From NCBI GenBank assembly GCA_039090855.1, contig CM077022.1:73680971-73744970 (forward strand): a DNA stretch of 64,000 nt, given 5' to 3'. The translations under genes were made by a program, and so were the position numbers. The stretch comes from Macrothele yani. Lineage: Eukaryota; Arthropoda; Arachnida; Araneae; Macrothelidae. Shown here piece by piece: positions 22,059-32,989 of the stretch (position 1 is its first letter; each line of letters starts with the position of its first letter). The notes beneath the pieces are model-generated. The model saw only the letters and a program-made list of their open reading frames with translations. It made no database searches and was not told where the DNA came from.

Positions 22059-22241
22059 TTATAAATAATGTATGAAACGCTAATCCACCTAGTGGTCCCG
22101 TACGGTACCGAGTTATGGACACTGACAAATAAGGTGGAAAATTAACTAATGGCTATCTAAAATTGTATATTGAGACAATTTTTTAGGCCTGTGCATGGGC
22201 GCCTATAGCATATTTCTCAGTATGGGACAACCAGAAATTTA

Positions 22242-22449
22242 CCGCCCCGGTGGCGCAGTTGTCTAATCGCTGGCTTTCGTTCACGTGGGTCTGGGTTCGA
22301 ATCCAGTGAGGCATGGATGTTGTGTTATCTTACGGCACTAGCTCTCTCCCTTCCCTGGAACCAGTGGCCCTAAATTAGGGACAGGCGACTGTTTATAGCC
22401 CATTGAGTTGCTCACGGTAGTCGTTAAACCTTCAAAAAAAAAAAAAAAA
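22242..22449 (+). mobile_element. SINE-1 copy with target duplication
   Basis: Head CCGCCCCGGTGGCGCAGTTG (A box), B box GGGTTCGAATCCAGTGAGG, body CCTGGAACCAGTGGCCCTAA and GAGTTGCTCACGGTAGTCGT, ending in (A)n. AGAAATT at 22233-22239 and 22450-22456 is a 7-bp target duplication. The extra variable-arm length between A and B boxes suggests a Leu/Ser-class tRNA origin. Confidence 0.92.
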
Positions 22450-22787
22450 AGAAATTGTACTGCGAAAAACATAAACAAACACTGCTTGCAAATTTCGACT
22501 CTGCTTTCTAGTTATCTATCCTTTTTACTACACACACGACTAAATTTGATTGAAAATCAGAGGACCCAAAAACTAAATAAAAAAGGCGGATAAATGCAAT
22601 TACTTGCACGTTAAGACAATGAGAAAATTTCTTTGTAGCTCTTTTGATCCTTTTGCCCACTTGTGTCACATGTGTCACGAAACCCCAGCGATAACTTAAT
22701 TGGTCATGAAGAAGGAAAAGTTACCCTCACGATAAATTTCTGGGAAATATTTTGGGAGATTTTTGTCTCTCTCTCTCTCTCTCTCTC
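22450..22787. other. No gene seen; ends in (TC)n
   Basis: Unassigned spacer with a TC microsatellite at about 22768-22790 directly against the tail of the next SINE. The frame 22408-22593 starts inside the SINE tail and is noise. Confidence 0.5.
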
Positions 22788-22998
22788 TCTTATTGGAGGT
22801 TTAACGACCACCGTGAGCAACTCAATGGGCTATAAGCAGTCGCCCGTCCCTAATTTAGGGTCACTGGTTCCAGGGAAGGGAGAGAGCCAGTGCCATAAGA
22901 CAAACACTACATCCATGCCTCACCGGGATTCGAACTCGTACCCCATTCGGACGAATGATCAGAAGCCATCGCTTAGACGACTGCGCCACCGGGGCGGC
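22788..22998 (-). mobile_element. SINE-1 copy
   Basis: Reverse complement of the copy at 40045-40266. The B box GGATTCGAACTCGTACCCC and head CGCCACCGGGGCGGCC lie at the right side, the TTATTGGAGGTTTAACGACC tail at the left. The tail abuts (TC)n, so the target duplication is not clear. Confidence 0.9.
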
Positions 22999-23434
22999 CT
23001 TTCGTACTATAATTATTCTGTACGTGTGTACACAATATTCCAACATGCAATAGGAAATTTAATTATTACTTTCAACTGTAAATTTTCGCATTTTCTACTG
23101 GGAATGTTTAACGTTTTTCTTATTTTATACTACAGAATTTCATGATAAGACATCATAAAATTCTGAAAGAAAAAAATCCAGAAGTTCTAAAGAAAAATCA
23201 GGAATCAAAATTAGTGTTTTCGCGAAAATCTCTGTGGTGCCTTCCAAGAACTGAAAGGACGTGTTCGATTTCCAAAGGAGGGCAAATGCCCAACTTTTGC
23301 CCCCCCCCATCCCATCCCATATGGGCGCCCATTAGCCTGTGAAAGGAAATGGTGAATTGTGAGGAAGGAAAAGTAAGTAACTGAGATAATTATTTATAGA
23401 AACTGACGTGGTGAAGGAAAGAAGATAGCTCTTG
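22999..23434. other. No gene seen
   Basis: AT-rich, apart from a run of nine C and CCCATCCCAT near 23300-23325. Confidence 0.5.
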
Positions 23435-23955
23435 CATGGCCATGTATAACGAAGTAAATTTCACCGTCATTTTTGGTCTACGCCGGGATTCGAACCCGAG
23501 TCCGCTTATTCCGGAACAAGTCGCTCTACCAACTGAGCTACGCAGACGTTTTATTCTGATTCCTATCTGCCTTTATGTCGTGTGCGTCCTTCGGGCAGGT
23601 ACGTCACATCTCCTGGTACGTTACATCATCTCCCCCTTATTATTATTATTTTTTTTTCGAAGTGCTGGAGAAAGGATTCTCTTATTTTTCCTATCTCGCG
23701 GTGTGGAAATAACATCACACTAATGCGAGATTTTGAACGGTCGGGTCATCCGGATAGTTCGGGTGCCATTATAACGAAGTAAATTTCTCTGTCATTTTTA
23801 TCCGCTCCAGGATTCGAACGCGAATCCCCTCATTCCGGAATAAGTCACTCTACCAATTGAGTTACGCGGACATTTTATTCAGATTCCTATCTGCCTTTAT
23901 GTCGTGTGCGACCTTCGGGCAGGTACGTCACATCTCCTGGTACGTTACACATTTG
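23435..23955 (-). repeat. tRNA-like dimer, locus A (SINE-2 related)
   Basis: Two head-to-tail units about 330 bp apart, minus strand. Each has a leader (GTGACGTACCTGCCCGAAGG, then GACATAAAGGCAGATAGGAA), a tRNA-like core (about 23490-23561 and 23811-23880) and a 3' flank AAAATGACGGTGAAATTTAC or AAAATGACAGAGAAATTTAC. The 23490-23561 core folds well: acceptor GTCTGCG/CGTAGAC, D stem GCTC/GAGC, T stem CGGG/CCCG, and loop TCCGGA with a CTTGT/ATAAG stem. The spacer contains CTATCTCGCGGTGTGGAAAT. The same leader, flank and spacer occur at 38236-38810 around a different core. Confidence 0.75.
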
Positions 23956-24150
23956 ATGAGGAGGAAGGGTAAGATAATTCAAGACATTATGGAAAACAGA
24001 GTCACAGGAAAAAGACCACGTGGAAGACCATAACTGAGATTGCTAGATGATATAGAACGAGATCTTGATGAGGCTATATATGGCTTTGGTTAAATTTGAC
24101 GAGATGGAGACAAATAGTTGCTGAGGCAGTGAACCGAATTCGGTTCGTAA
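23956..24150 (+). pseudogene. LINE ORF2 C-terminal scrap
   Basis: Reads MRRKGKIIQDIMENRVTGKR, PRGRP, a stop, LRLLDDIERDLDEA and then decays. This charged motif with RGRP is typical of the very end of LINE ORF2 proteins. It is distinct from the RTE family of this window. Confidence 0.5.
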
Positions 24151-24820
24151 GATCAGTGAAGTATGAAATGTTCTACATTTGATAAAGTCGTGCGAAAACA
24201 CGTGCTCATGAATTTGATGGGAGCATTAAATTACACTGTAAAAAAAATTCTGAAATTCAGGAGCCGCTTTCCGTGATTTCTTTAGGGAATTAACGAAGCA
24301 TATTTCTGAAACAACCTTTTCCGCGAAACGACAGAAAGAAACCTGAATTTCACGGATTTTTCGTACCACGGGAAAATTCTGAATTTTCAGAAACCTTTCC
24401 GCAGTTTCATCCTTGTCACATTTATACCAAAAATGGGATTGTCATCTTCAAAATTTGTGTTATATGGTGTAATCCCGTATTTCTTTCTTTCTTATATTGA
24501 CGGTAAAGTACCGTTTTAGAGATGTGTTAACGGAAAATTCTGAATTTTCAGAAACCTTTCCGCAATTTTTTTCGTATATTAACGGAAAAACTCCGTTCTC
24601 ACTTTTGCCGTATCCATATGACGAGAAAATACCTGCAATAAGAGCGACTGGTGAGAATACTTGAGGTTTGAATAACTTTTAAATTTCAATCGTCTGTCGA
24701 ATTTCGAAGTTCCGTAGCGAGATTGGATATTGTGGATACCATATCGCATGAATTTAGTTTATTGTGGCTCAGGATATTTCTTCTCTTCTCCCCTATTCTG
24801 TGCACCAGCTATTTATTATA

Positions 24821-26030
24821 CACTATGTACCAACAAGTAATTGGACAGCCCTGCAATCGACGATATCGGCGGTCCTGATACACGTCACGGCCGCCGCCGT
24901 TAAATATCGTGTGGAAAACAACAACGCAACCAATCGCATGCAAGATGCCACGCAGTTCGGAGCTCTCTGATTTGGAGAAAGGTGTATTCGTCGGGTATCA
25001 CAGAAATGGCCGATCCATACGTGACATATCCAGCGAGTTGAAGTACCCAAAATCGACAGTGGCTTATGTGATTGGCAAGTGGAAGATGAGAGGTGACTGT
25101 CGAAATGTGCCCCGACCCGGCAGACTCACAAAACTAGGAGTTAGAGACCGACGGGTGCTGGCCAGAGAAATTCGGAAGAACCGCACCAAATCGATGGGCC
25201 ACATCCGCGAGGAGTTTCAACAGGCATCCGGGAGTGTTCTTTCGATGAATACCGTCAGTAAGGAAGCCCATCTGCTAGGTTATCATGGACGTGCTGCCGC
25301 CCACAAGCCTTTGATCACCAAGTCCAATAGCGCTGCTCAGCTAACGTGGTGCAAAGAACGTCGACAGTGGACCGTTGAACAGTGGAAACAGGTTCTCTGG
25401 AGCGACGAATCAAGGTTCACCCTCTACCGTCCGGATGGCAGGGTCTGGGTTTGGCGTCTGCCTGGAGAACGCCTCCTGCCGGAATGTATTGTGCCAACTG
25501 TGAAGTTCGGCGGCGGTGGAATTATGCTATGGGGGTGTTTCTCCTGGTATGGCAAGGGACCCTTGATCGCATTTCCTGGTATACTCAACGCCGAGACCTA
25601 CTGCACCATTTTGGATGACCATGCGCTTCCTACGTCGTGGCAGTTTTACGGGGTGGACCCATGTTACTTTCAGGATGACAATGCCACCTGTCATGTTGCG
25701 AGGTCCACCATGGCTTGGTAAGGTGCCAGTGGGGTTAATCGAATGGACTGGCCTGCGGACCTTAACCCTATCGAGCACCTCTGGGACGAGTTGGAGCGTC
25801 GACTTAAGGGGTGCCCCCACCGTCCGAAATCGGTGGAGGAACTGACCTGTCTTCTCCAAGCCGAGTGGAAGAAAATACCGCTAGCCGTCGTACAACGCCC
25901 GGTTGAGAGTATGCCCCGAAGGGTCGTAGCTGTAATCGCCGCTCGTGGAGGCTCCACCAACTATTTAAGGTGAATAAACTTCGTTTTCGTTTCCTATCAC
26001 AGGTGTCCAATTACTTGTTGGTAGATAGTG
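24821..26030 (+). mobile_element. Tc1 element in repeat X copy 1
   Basis: Ends CACTATGTACCAACAAGTAA and, on the minus strand from 26030, CACTATCTACCAACAAGTAA; TA at 24819-24820 and 26031-26032. 1210 bp. Ends are almost identical to each other, so it is among the youngest insertions here. Confidence 0.95.
24945..25973 (+). pseudogene. Tc1 transposase, one in-frame stop, nearly intact
   Basis: Start ATG at 24945 ([20 protein letters not shown]), chosen because it opens the Tc1 N-terminal helix-turn-helix; an upstream in-frame ATG at 24909 adds residues absent from the family. One frame runs 342 codons to the stop at 25971-25973. It contains linker [14 protein letters not shown], first Asp in [24 protein letters not shown], second Asp in [10 protein letters not shown], and Glu in ADLNPIEHLWDELERRL. 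Lesions: TAA at 25719-25721 after STMAW, and an apparent 3-codon deletion where DWPAQSPDLNP is expected (reads DWPADLNP), which shortens the last Asp-Glu spacing. No frameshift. Confidence 0.93.
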
Positions 26031-26460
26031 TATATTGTGTTACTGTAAGAAACCGGGTATTTAACTTATTGTACAGATGGTTATACGATGTCTGTGTATC
26101 AGTCTTTGGACAACTTAAGACAAAAACTATTGTAGCTAGCAAGAGTAAATTTTATATTTAGGAGCTTTTTTTTAGGTGAAATAATACTATAAAAAGTACA
26201 TTTCACTTTTTTAAAAGATAACTGAGTTATTGTTGGCTTAAAAAAATTAAGTTGCATTTTGTTGCTTTCAAAAATCAGGATGAAAAATGCTTAATTTGTG
26301 AAAAGTCTTCCTACGAAAAAAAACTATTATTACAAATTTATTCACAAAAATAATAAGCTCCAACAGAAAAGAAAATGACTAAATCACTCGCAGTAATGAA
26401 AAAAAGAAAAATCTTCGTCGCCCAATTTGTTTTACGCAGTACGTGATTCGGGATTCAATG

Positions 26461-26548
26461 CGTGTGTGGCTCAGGGGCTAAAGGCATGGGTTACATGTTA
26501 AACCAACGACGAGCTACGCCGGAGGGTTTGATCCTGACGCAGCGGAAG
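26461..26548 (+). other. tRNA-like core inside repeat X copy 1
   Basis: GTGTGGCTCAGGGGCTAAAG resembles an A box and GGAGGGTTTGATCCTGACGC a B box, with a long variable part between, as in Leu/Ser tRNAs. The same position in copies 2 and 3 also has a tRNA-like core. Probably a Pol III promoter relic, not a functional tRNA. Confidence 0.5.
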
Positions 26549-26668
26549 GATTATGTGGGTAAGGGCTGAGAAATGCAAGGTCGTCGATTTTGCGGAATTT
26601 CAGTTTAAATGCGGAAAAACCTGAAATGGGTTTTTCTGAAATAAACGGAATTTCTGACTATGGAAACG

Positions 26669-27154
26669 TAAGTTAACATCCTCGGTTCTCGTATATCACA
26701 TGTAATACAATGGTTTCACAATTTTTTATTTAAAAATGCCCAATGGCAGAAAATCTTCCAGAGCCGGTTGTATCACATGTAAAACTATGTAAAACACTTT
26801 GTTAAATTTTCTCTTATCGTCAATAAATGGCAGCACAAGTCAACTTTCGTGACTTGTAGTGGCGTCTTGTAAGAAAAACACGATGTTTTTGCATGTTCCT
26901 GGTAAGTGTTTTATAACTACTTAATTAAAAAAGTTATACCTATTTAAGTATATACATCGCATTTTGGTAAGTATGAGTTAATTATTTAGAGTAAATAAGT
27001 TTAATTTCGTCAACATATCAGATAGTAATAACTTCTTAAACATTTTTCTATCACTGGTGTTACAATGGCTTCCAATCCTGTCGGAAAAAAAATTATGGGT
27101 TATTTTCAGCGGGTGTTTACACATGTATTTACTAAATATTTACTACAATCTGCA
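26669..27154. other. No gene seen
   Basis: AT-rich spacer. GTATCACATGTAAAACTATG and similar phrases recur but without clear periodicity. Confidence 0.5.
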
Positions 27155-28545
27155 TCATCATCATCATCATCATCATTGTCAACCATTATCAATCCACTGC
27201 TGGACGTGGGTCTCTCCAAGCCTCTTACACAACAGTCTGTCTTGTGCCAGTCGCCTCCATGTTACTCCCGCATACTTTCGAATTTCATCCACCCACCTCC
27301 CATGTGGTCTTCTTCTGGGTCTTTTCCTGTCCCTTGGAATCCAATCTAAAATTTCGACTGTCCATCGATGGTCTGTCCTTCTGGCATTATGTCCAGCCCA
27401 TTGCCATTTCAGGAATTTTACTCTGATCATGATGTCTTCCACTCTTGTCATTTTTCTGATCCACGAGTTTCTCTTCTTATCTTTCCTGGTTACACCAAGC
27501 ATGCATCTCTACACGCTACTTTGAGTTGTCTGCAGTCTTTGTATGTCTCTTTTAGTTAAGGTCCACGTCTCTGCACCATATGTAAGCACTGGAAGGATGC
27601 ATTGATCAAACACTTTTCTTTTAAGACATAATGGCATATTGCTCTTGAAAATTATACTGTTTCTTTCAAACGCTCTCCAGTCAAGTTTTATTCACCGATT
27701 AGTTTCTTTATCAATGTGACTTTCACTTGATATCTGCTGTCCAAGATAAATGTAGGTATTGGTTGTCTCCAGCTTTTCCCCATGAATCGATAAATCTTCG
27801 TTTCTTGTAAAAGCATTGTACATCACTTTTGTCTTCTGAAAGTTCATTTTTAATCCCACTTTTTTATTCTTGCCAGCAAGTTCTTGGATTGTACTCTGCA
27901 GATTTGATGGAGTAGTTGCAAAAATGACTACATCATCAGCAAAACGAAAGTGAGTTAAATAATCTCCATTAATCTTTATTCCTTTGTTTTTCCCAGTTCA
28001 GTGATTGAAAGACATTTTCCAATGTGGCATTAAAGACCTTGGGAGATATGGTGTCACCTTGTCTCACTCCCTTTCCAATTTTTATGTCTGCTGTATTCCC
28101 AAACAGCCGAATCTTTGCACTTGCATTTTCATAGATGTTACTAATACTAGTGTATGCTGCTTCAATACCGCAGGATTTCAAAGCCATTGTAACTGCTGAT
28201 GGTTTCACTGAATCAAAGGCCTTTTCATAATCACTAAAAGCCATGCACAACGGAAGTTCATATCCCCTCGCTCTTTCAATTAGTTCTTTCAGTGCGTGGA
28301 TATGATCTATAGTGCTGTAGCCGCTCCTGAATCCAGCTTGCTCTCTCGGTTGAGCCATGTCCAGTGCTACCTTCAAGTGATGTGAAAGAACTTTAGTGAA
28401 GATTTTATAAACCACTGATAGGAGGCTGATAGGTCTGTAGTTCCTGAGCTCCTCAATGTCACTTTTTTCATGTAGCAGGATCGTTGTAGCGTTGTTCCAA
28501 TCCTCAGGAATCTTCCCTTCATTAAAGCATCGAGTGAAAACTTTG
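27155..28545 (-). mobile_element. RTE LINE, 5'-truncated, with RT core
   Basis: Tail (ATC)n at 27155-27177 on plus. Minus strand from 28545: CFNEGKIPEDWNNATTILLH, NYRPISLLSVVYKIFTKVLS, REQAGFRSGYSTIDHIH, FSDYEKAFDSVKPSAVTMAL (motif A, with I to S change), RQGDTISPKVF (motif B). A one-base insertion near 27990 ends that frame (WEKQRNKD). HFRFADDVVIFATTPSNLQ-like codons continue in another frame, and 27502-27179 encodes the C-terminus (MLGVTRKDKKRNSW to HVQQWIDNG) intact. Truncated before RT domain 1. Confidence 0.92.
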
Positions 28546-28579
28546 TAATATTTAATGAATACAATTTAAGAGCAAATTT

Positions 28580-28626
28580 CAAGTAATGATGTTAACACAC
28601 GTTACTTGTGTTAACATCATTACTTG
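28580..28626. repeat. Perfect 19-bp inverted repeat (hairpin)
   Basis: CAAGTAATGATGTTAACAC and its exact reverse complement are separated by 9 nt. It lies just outside the RTE 5' truncation point. Confidence 0.95.
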
Positions 28627-28975
28627 AGATTTTCACTTATAATAATATTATTCATTTTTTTGACGAATACTCAAGTGATAACAAACCACTTCCTAAACGT
28701 AGGATTATTCCTACATCTATGCCACATGCTTGAGCACGAAATAAGCATGTAAGACACATGCCTGAGATGACAAAATCGATTAATTAAACGAGTAACTTTC
28801 GAATTCTTAAATATTACAATTACAGCATCACGGTCCTGATGTATCACATGATATACAATCCCCGTAGCCCCCTCCTTTACATGGGAAATTAAAGATTTTT
28901 TTTTTCAGTTTACAATGCAGTAAACATCATATTTCACACCTGTTTTTAAAATTCAGGTGTTTAACTTTATCGCAG
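28627..28975. other. No gene seen
   Basis: AT-rich spacer with nothing recognised. Confidence 0.5.
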
Positions 28976-29110
28976 GTCTGAGGAGGTTAAAATAAACTGG
29001 CAGTTTTAAAAACGGAAATTTCGTCAAAACACGGACACCTACCGGCAACTTTGCTGCACGCTATTTTCAGAAAATGTCCGTGAATTCACACCACTTATAT
29101 TTTCCAGTGT
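28976..29110 (+). repeat. Repeat X, copy 4 (3' end only)
   Basis: Contains ACCGGCAACTTTGCTGCACG followed by TTTCAGAAAATGTCCGTG, matching the 3' end of copy 3 (about 61060-61125) and, reversed, copy 2 (about 31165-31280). Confidence 0.75.
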
Positions 29111-29829
29111 GCCCTGTTCTTGTTAAGGCAATTTTCCGAAAATAGTAACTATTTTTCAAACCTTTTTTATCTTCAACTTCCGTTTCCTCCATTGAATTTA
29201 ATGAATCTTCACTTTTTCGCTTTTTTCAGGCTTTAGTACTTGTACTTACCTTTATGCAATTAATATCATGGTTTATGCGTATCAGTGGGATATAACAAGG
29301 GGAATAATTTTAGTAGTCACTACTCTGGAATCACCCCGGTTCTATAAATAAGTTCATTGCTCGGAAAGTAAGAACACTAAATTGACGAATGGCTGTTGTA
29401 GCATCCACACGCTAATGATGCTGCTTCTCACGGGAGGATCATGCCACACAATGCGCATTTTGTCATTATTTTTTCACAGTAACGTTCATGTGCCTATTTA
29501 TGGAACACTTTTCCTGCGTACGGCAACTATGTCGCAAAGGGGTTACAAGTGAAATGAGATTCTCATAGTCATAAAGGGTTCCAGAAAAAGAAACTTATCT
29601 TTGGGTGACTGCGAACTGCAGATGGATTGCGTGCGGGTAAAAAATTTCTTCAGTTGGAACCTTTACTCAAATTTGGTTATGACACCAATGAATTAGGTGT
29701 ACGAAATACGGATTTTGAAAATTTCCTCAATACTCCCAAACCATGCAAAACCTTCTAGAAAAATTTCAAGGCAATGAAGATATTGTGTCCAAAAATAGGC
29801 AATTTGATTTAATTTTTTTTTTGAACTGT
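29111..29829. other. No gene seen
   Basis: Unassigned spacer. No repeat of another part of the window is noticed. Confidence 0.4.
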
Positions 29830-29985
29830 TGTGACGTGCCTGCACCGCAGGCCGCACATGAGATAAAGGCAGATAGCAGTGAGAGCACATGTCCGCGTAG
29901 CTCAGTTGGGAGAGCGACTTACTCCGGAGTGAGGGGACCCAGATTCGATGCCCGTCGTGGACAAACCTATGTTTTCACACTGTAC
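29830..29985 (+). mobile_element. SINE-2 monomer with leader and tRNA-like core
   Basis: Leader GTGACGTGCCTGCACCGCAG then ATGAGATAAAGGCAGATAGC. The core at 29892-29965 starts GTCCGCGTAGCTCAGTTGGG and contains CTTACTCCGGAGTGAG and GATTCGATGCCCG; the acceptor GTCCGCG pairs with CGTGGAC. Unlike the dimers at 23435 and 38236, only one unit is present and the 3' flank differs. Confidence 0.75.
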
Positions 29986-29989
29986 TATA

Positions 29990-31160
29990 CATTCTTTTTC
30001 CTCCTCATCCATTATTTCTCCCCTACTGGATGATGGTTTTCTCAAAATTTTACCATCTTGATTTTCCTTCTGCTCCTCCCATCCACTGTACTTCCACAGT
30101 TTTCATTACTTCATTACACCATCTTTATCTCGGTCTTTTTTTGCCATCATATGGTACCATCATTACCCATTTCAAATCCTTGTATTCGGAAAGGTGGTTG
30201 TCCATCTCCATTTTGAATTCTTGACGTAATGAATAATATCTGTGATACGACGTACCCTTACTCTAATCTAACGTAAAACCTTTTTTGCCAGTGGCTTAAC
30301 GTCTTCCCGCTTCGGAGCCGGTTATTCTCCCGACTAGACTACACAAACCTCGGCTTATTGCTGCAACTTGCCGTTTTGGCGTCACCTCAGTTCAATGTTG
30401 CCAGAGACTTTTATATGAAATCAGTAGACCGCAGCTCAAAAATCAGTAGAACAGATTTTTGTTGTTGTTGTTGTTTGAAATATGCGCCACCTGATAAATG
30501 TAATGTAGTATTGGATGTAATCTCAGTACAAATGAGCCCTTAAATCTGCTGGTATTTCAAATGATACCAGCGATCCACAAACTACTATTAAACATCGGAG
30601 TGCAAATTCAAATTATATAACCTCAGTCACTTTTTACAAGTTATTATTAATGATCAGCTATATAAAATAATGCTCATCATTAAAACTAATGTTGGTGTAA
30701 GTAATGATGACACTGGCCTTTTTATGGGGTCACGGTTGTATCGGTACCACTTGTTGTCTTCCTAAAAACAAATAGTTACATACTTACACTTCTTACTAAA
30801 CAGTGTCAAAGATGTTCTCAAAACACGTGCAATAATGATACATTTTTTAGTGTAGCACTTAACAGAATTATCTTACTATAGACATTAGTTACCTAGAAAG
30901 AAAAAAAAATTCATGACAATCAGCATAAATTTTGAAAAAAAAAAAAAAAATAGCGGGTGGATAATTTTTGTCTTTGGCAGCCTTTTCTCTTTAGACCAGT
31001 TCTAAGGCGAGTCGTTCGAGTACTGAAAGTACTGAAAGGATGCAGACATTCTTAGACAGCAAATCCCTAAGTGTGTTAGACGTACTCTTTTTGACAGCTT
31101 CATTGCCTACACAGTTTCATTGGCTTGTCACCTAGTGACTAGTTAGCTCCACCCGAAATT
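29990..31160. other. No gene seen
   Basis: C/T-rich sequence at 29995-30230 with a possible but unproven LINE 3' scrap (CATCTTTATCTCGGTCTTTT). The rest is AT-rich with poly-A tracts near 30900 and 30940 and (TTG)n at 30460. Confidence 0.4.
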
Positions 31161-31427
31161 CGTAAGGGAAAAATATGTGGTGTGAACCCACGGAAAATTT
31201 CTGAAAACAACGTGCAGCATAGTTGCCGGTAAGTGTCCGTCTTTTAACGGAATTTCCATTTTTAAAAGTGCCCGTTTTTTTCAACTTCCGTGTTTTCACA
31301 GATTTTCCGTAGTCATTAATTCCGTTTATTTCATAAAAGTCCGTATCAAGTTTTTCCGTATTCAGACAGAAATTTCGCAAAATCCAACACGTTGAATATT
31401 TCACCCCTCACGCGAGAGATTCATTTT

Positions 31428-31504
31428 GCGCCGGTGTTGGGAATAGAGCCCAGGCAATTTAGGTTGAAGCCGCGCGTCTTAACCACTGAGCCAGAATGTC
31501 ACAG
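31428..31504 (-). other. tRNA-like core inside repeat X copy 2
   Basis: Minus strand reads TTCTGGCTCAGTGGTTAAGA (A-box-like) and GGGCTCTATTCCCAACACC (weak B box) at the same place as in copies 1 and 3. Confidence 0.5.
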
Positions 31505-31788
31505 GAATCAGACTCACGTTCAAGGTGAAACTAACTGGGCGATGAAGAAGGTTTTTTTTCATTAATGCGCGTGATTTAGTCATTTTATTTCTTATTGGAG
31601 CTTATTATTATTTTCAATACGTTTGTAATAATCTTATTGTTTCTGTGGGAGGCCTTATTACAAATTACGTATTATTTTCATCGTGATTTTTCGACGCAAC
31701 AGATTGATTTAGAGTTTGAGATCTTTTTTCAACTGACAATAACTTTCAATTATCTTTCAGAGAAGGTGCAATGTACTGTTTTATACTA

Positions 31789-32989
31789 CACGGTCGAGTC
31801 ACATTATCGTGACTACCAGCTAATATCCAGAGTAACCGCCGTGTGCAGCGCGGACAGCAGCTAAACGGGCTGGAGTGACTCAATAAGGTGTTGAAGGTGT
31901 TCACAGGTATGTGGAGCCATGCTGACTGCAGTGCATCTGACAGCTGCTGGAGGGTGCGTGCTAGAGGATCCACAGAGCGAACAACACGATCGAGATGGCC
32001 CCACAGATGCTCAATTGGGTTTACGTCTGGGAAATTAGGGAGCCAGGGAAGTACTTTGAAGTCTTCATCGTGCTCTTCCAACCACTCTCGGACATTTCTA
32101 GCTGTGTGACACGTCGCATTGTCGTCCTGCAAGAACCCATCCGCCCAGGGGAAGACAAACAGCATGGAGTGTACGTGGACTGCAAGGATGGTTTCATAAC
32201 GAATTCGGTCCATAGTGTTTTCCACAGGTATGAGTGGACCCACAGAATGTCAGGAAAACATTCCCGAGACCATAACGCTGCCCCCACCAGCTTGTGTTCT
32301 TCCAGCATTGGTTGAAGACCGTTTGTTCTCCGATGCTTCTCGCCTTATACGCCAACGTCCATCCGTTTGAAGAAGTGGAAAACGTGACTCATCGGAGAAG
32401 GCAATCCTTTGCCAATAAGCAGAGGTCCAATTCCGATACTGCCGGGCAATTGTAAGCCTTTTCTGCCGACACACCTTCGTTGGCATAGGTGCAGTGTCCA
32501 TCCGTCTGCATCGGAGCCCCATACGCAGCAGGATTCGCTGCACTGTCGTTTTAGACACACTTCCGGTAGCCCCTTGGTTCATTCGGCCAGTAAGTTACTC
32601 CACTGTAGCGCGTCGATCGGCCGTCACGCTCCATCGAAGCCGATTTTCACCTCTCACATCAATGGCACGTGGTGCTCCCTCAGTTTCCACTCGCTTATTC
32701 GCAATGGTGCCATTTCTCCAATCACGATGCACTTTAACCGCAACAGCACGCTAACAGTTTACAAACTGCGCTGTTTCAGAAATACTGCCACTCTTGTCAC
32801 GAAAACCGATAATTAACTGTTTTTGCAAATCTGATAAATCGCTCCTTTCATCCATGACAGCAACGAGTGATATGTCTTCAGAATGCCTACAGCGCACCTT
32901 ATATACAACACGTGCCTTCTTTCATTGGCTACGACGCTCTGTTGGCGTCAAAAGTAGGAGGTGGTCACAGTAATGTGGATGCGACTGTG
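31789..32989 (-). mobile_element. Tc1 element in repeat X copy 2
   Basis: Ends CACGGTCGAGTCACATTATC from 31789 and CACAGTCGCATCCACATTAC on the minus strand from 32989; TA at 31787-31788 and 32990-32991. Same subfamily as 61279-62495. Confidence 0.93.
31860..32855 (-). pseudogene. Tc1 transposase, several in-frame stops
   Basis: Start ATG at 32855 (MDERSDLSDLQKQLIIGFRD). One frame holds from 32855 to about 31890, with stops after FVNC, after RATVE and at 32250-32252 after GMFS. It contains GNGTIANKR-like basic residues, GATGSVSKTTVQRILLRMGL, first Asp in AFSDESRF, GGGSVMVSGMFS, second Asp in [10 protein letters not shown] and Glu in VNPIEHLWGHL. Near 31890 a frameshift garbles the last 25 or so codons. 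It is a sister of the transposase at 61289-62348 and the two date each other. Confidence 0.92.

Larger units (their letters stand above)
24236..26668 (+). repeat. Repeat X, copy 1, split by a Tc1
   Basis: Unclassified interspersed repeat of about 1.25 kb once insertions are removed. The left part 24236-24820 starts CACTGTAAAAAAAATTCTGA and carries the phrase GGAAAATTCTGAATTTTCAG twice (about 24371 and 24530). The right part 26031-26668 carries a tRNA-like core near 26461-26548. Matching copies are at 31165-34553 (minus) and 58497-61130 (plus), and a 3' fragment is at 28976-29110. No coding is visible. Copy 3 shows the empty site at the Tc1 insertion point. Confidence 0.85.

Noticed and set aside
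23490..23561. Functional tRNA gene
   Set aside because: The fold is good, but the anticodon loop appears to be 6 nt with a 2-nt linker, it has near-identical SINE-type flanks at several loci, and the neighbouring unit is degraded.
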